NCBI GenBank assembly: GCA_900770685.1
Contig: CAAGLC010000054.1
Location: forward strand, 1 to 7,798
DNA: 7,798 nucleotides
Direction of reading: 5' to 3'
DNA from: Clostridia bacterium
GTDB lineage: Bacteria; Bacillota; Clostridia; Christensenellales; Borkfalkiaceae
This document shows positions 7,205 through 7,798 of the stretch, piece after piece (positions within the stretch are counted from its first letter, which is position 1; every line of letters begins with the position of its first letter). Both the position numbers and the translations under genes were made by a program. The notes beneath the pieces were generated by a model. That model saw only the letters and a list, made by a program, of their open reading frames with translations, made no database searches and was not told where the DNA came from.

Positions 7205-7233
7205 ATTATACACTAAATAAGTTTTCGTGTCAA
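7205..7233 (-). promoter_or_regulatory. Consensus promoter of the metK operon
   Basis: On the minus strand TTGACA (7233-7228), a 17-base spacer and TATAAT (7210-7205) make a perfect-consensus sigma-70/sigma-A promoter. The predicted start is near 7198, giving a short leader of about 38 nt that contains the metK ribosome site. It is expected to be strong and largely constitutive, which fits the housekeeping genes it drives. Confidence 0.9.
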
Positions 7234-7300
7234 TTATCTACTAATCTAAAACCGTCCTTTTAGAGTATTTTATCTACACCTAACTTTGTTTTCGACATTT

Positions 7301-7310
7301 ATTGGCCAAT
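7301..7310. repeat. 10-bp palindrome ATTGGCCAAT, with a partial copy at 7404
   Basis: ATTGGCCAAT is a perfect palindrome in the divergent promoter region. The eight bases TTTATTGG at 7298-7305 recur at 7401-7408, followed by a diverged right half (TCTAAATTA). One copy lies upstream of the -35 and the other downstream of the -10 of the rightward promoter at 7348-7377, which is the geometry of a repressor operator pair. The sequence is A+T-rich, so chance similarity is quite possible. No regulator gene is visible. Confidence 0.3.
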
Positions 7311-7347
7311 TTTAACTTGCCTTTTTTTGTTCGTTCATTTTATTTGT

Positions 7348-7377
7348 TTGACTTTATTATTTACTTAATATTATAAT
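7348..7377 (+). promoter_or_regulatory. Promoter of the ABC exporter gene
   Basis: TTGACT (7348-7353), an 18-base spacer and TATAAT (7372-7377) form a near-consensus sigma-70/sigma-A promoter pointing right. The start site would be near 7384, giving a leader of about 66 nt before the ATG at 7450. It is divergent from the metK promoter, with about 114 bp between the two -35 boxes. Confidence 0.8.
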
Positions 7378-7449
7378 ATCTATTAATAAATAAACTGAAT
7401 TTTATTGGTCTAAATTAGTGCCTTTACCTATAAGGAGTTTTAAGTAAAA

Positions 7450-7774
7450 ATGCAGTCAAACGAAAAAACAACTATTGGATTTATCCCTGCGGTCAAAACG
7501 CTTTCTAAATCCATTAAGCAATACAAAAAACAATCGCTTTTAGCACCTTTATTCGTTGCGATAGAGGTTGTTATAGAGTGCTTAATTCCCTACATAATGA
7601 CGTTACTTCTTGATGAAATAAAAGAAATTTCTCAAAGTGGAAACACCCATCTTTTATTGCAAGAAATTCTAAAATACGGGCTCGTTTTATTACTTCTTGC
7701 CCTCGTTTCTCTTTGTTGTGGCGTTTTGGCTGGTAAATTTTGCGCAACCGCTTCTAGCGGTTTTGCTAAGAATT
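7450..7774 (+). CDS. ABC exporter permease/ATPase, N-terminal fragment cut by the contig end
   Basis: Only the first 108 codons are present. After a short charged cytoplasmic N-terminus, two hydrophobic stretches (about residues 30-56 and 72-97) match TM1 and TM2 of a type I ABC exporter domain. IPYIMTLLLDEI near the end of TM1 and the small-residue run ASSGFAKN after TM2 resemble the start of multidrug/lipid half-transporters of about 570-600 residues with a C-terminal ATPase. The expected ATPase domain is missing. The apparent TAG stop (7774-7776) is an artefact: its A and G are the first two bases of sequencing adapter. The ATG is preceded by AAGGAG (7432-7437) with a rather long 12-base spacing; an in-frame TAA at 7441 rules out an earlier start. 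Substrate cannot be told, and other membrane proteins remain possible with so little sequence. Confidence 0.75.
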
Positions 7775-7798
7775 AGATCGGAAGAGCGTCGTGTAGGG
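7775..7798. other. Illumina TruSeq adapter contamination at contig end
   Basis: The last 24 bases begin AGATCGGAAGAGC, the common Illumina adapter core, and continue GTCGTGTAGGG. This matches, as I remember it, the reverse complement of the TruSeq universal adapter. The segment is not genomic. It creates a false stop codon in the ABC gene and marks the true end of assembled biological sequence at about 7774. Confidence 0.97.

Noticed and set aside
7161..7449. SAM riboswitch or T-box upstream of metK
   Set aside because: No recognisable conserved core was seen, and the consensus promoter leaves a leader of only about 38 nt.
1..7798. CRISPR arrays, transposons, phage genes, toxin-antitoxin or novel defence modules
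   Set aside because: No direct-repeat arrays, transposase or integrase motifs, or unknown gene pairs were seen; nearly all of the sequence is accounted for by housekeeping genes.

Overview
The window looks like a piece of an A+T-rich Bacillota chromosome, most likely Clostridia. Three things suggest this: the comF-secA-prfB neighbourhood, which is typical of that phylum; a SecA of Gram-positive/clostridial aspect; and, at the left edge, a Bacillus-type LexA operator (CGAAC-N4-GTT) rather than a proteobacterial one. I cannot place it below class. The last 24 bases are Illumina adapter, so this is the end of a short-read contig and probably part of a metagenome or draft assembly.

Layout, left to right. 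(a) 1-259 has no gene. It holds a leftward sigma-70-type promoter with a LexA/SOS box, serving an unseen gene beyond base 1, then the strong terminator and an extra hairpin that close the operon on the right. (b) 260-342 is a tRNA-Leu(CAG) on the minus strand. (c) 384-7160 is a tightly packed minus-strand operon transcribed metK -> comF-like -> secA -> prfB -> tsaD -> tRNA-Leu. Junctions are TAATG (metK/comF), 23 bp (comF/secA), 8 bp (secA/prfB) and ATGA (prfB/tsaD). (d) 7161-7449 is a divergent promoter region with a perfect-consensus promoter for metK on the minus strand and a near-consensus promoter for the rightward gene. (e) 7450-7774 is the 5' end of an ABC exporter gene, cut by the contig end.

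The operon is housekeeping. It covers S-adenosylmethionine synthesis (MetK), protein export (SecA), translation termination (RF2) and t6A tRNA modification (TsaD), plus a ComF-type phosphoribosyltransferase-fold protein. The genes share a transcript rather than one pathway. prfB is intact but needs the classical +1 programmed frameshift at an in-frame TGA at codon 26. A naive gene call would start it at an internal Met and lose 82 residues.

I did not find an undescribed biological system here. The observations most worth following are the adapter-made false stop in the ABC gene, the SOS promoter leaving the window, the unusual spacing of the prfB frameshift stimulator, and several unexplained hairpins and short repeats around the tRNA and the two promoter regions.
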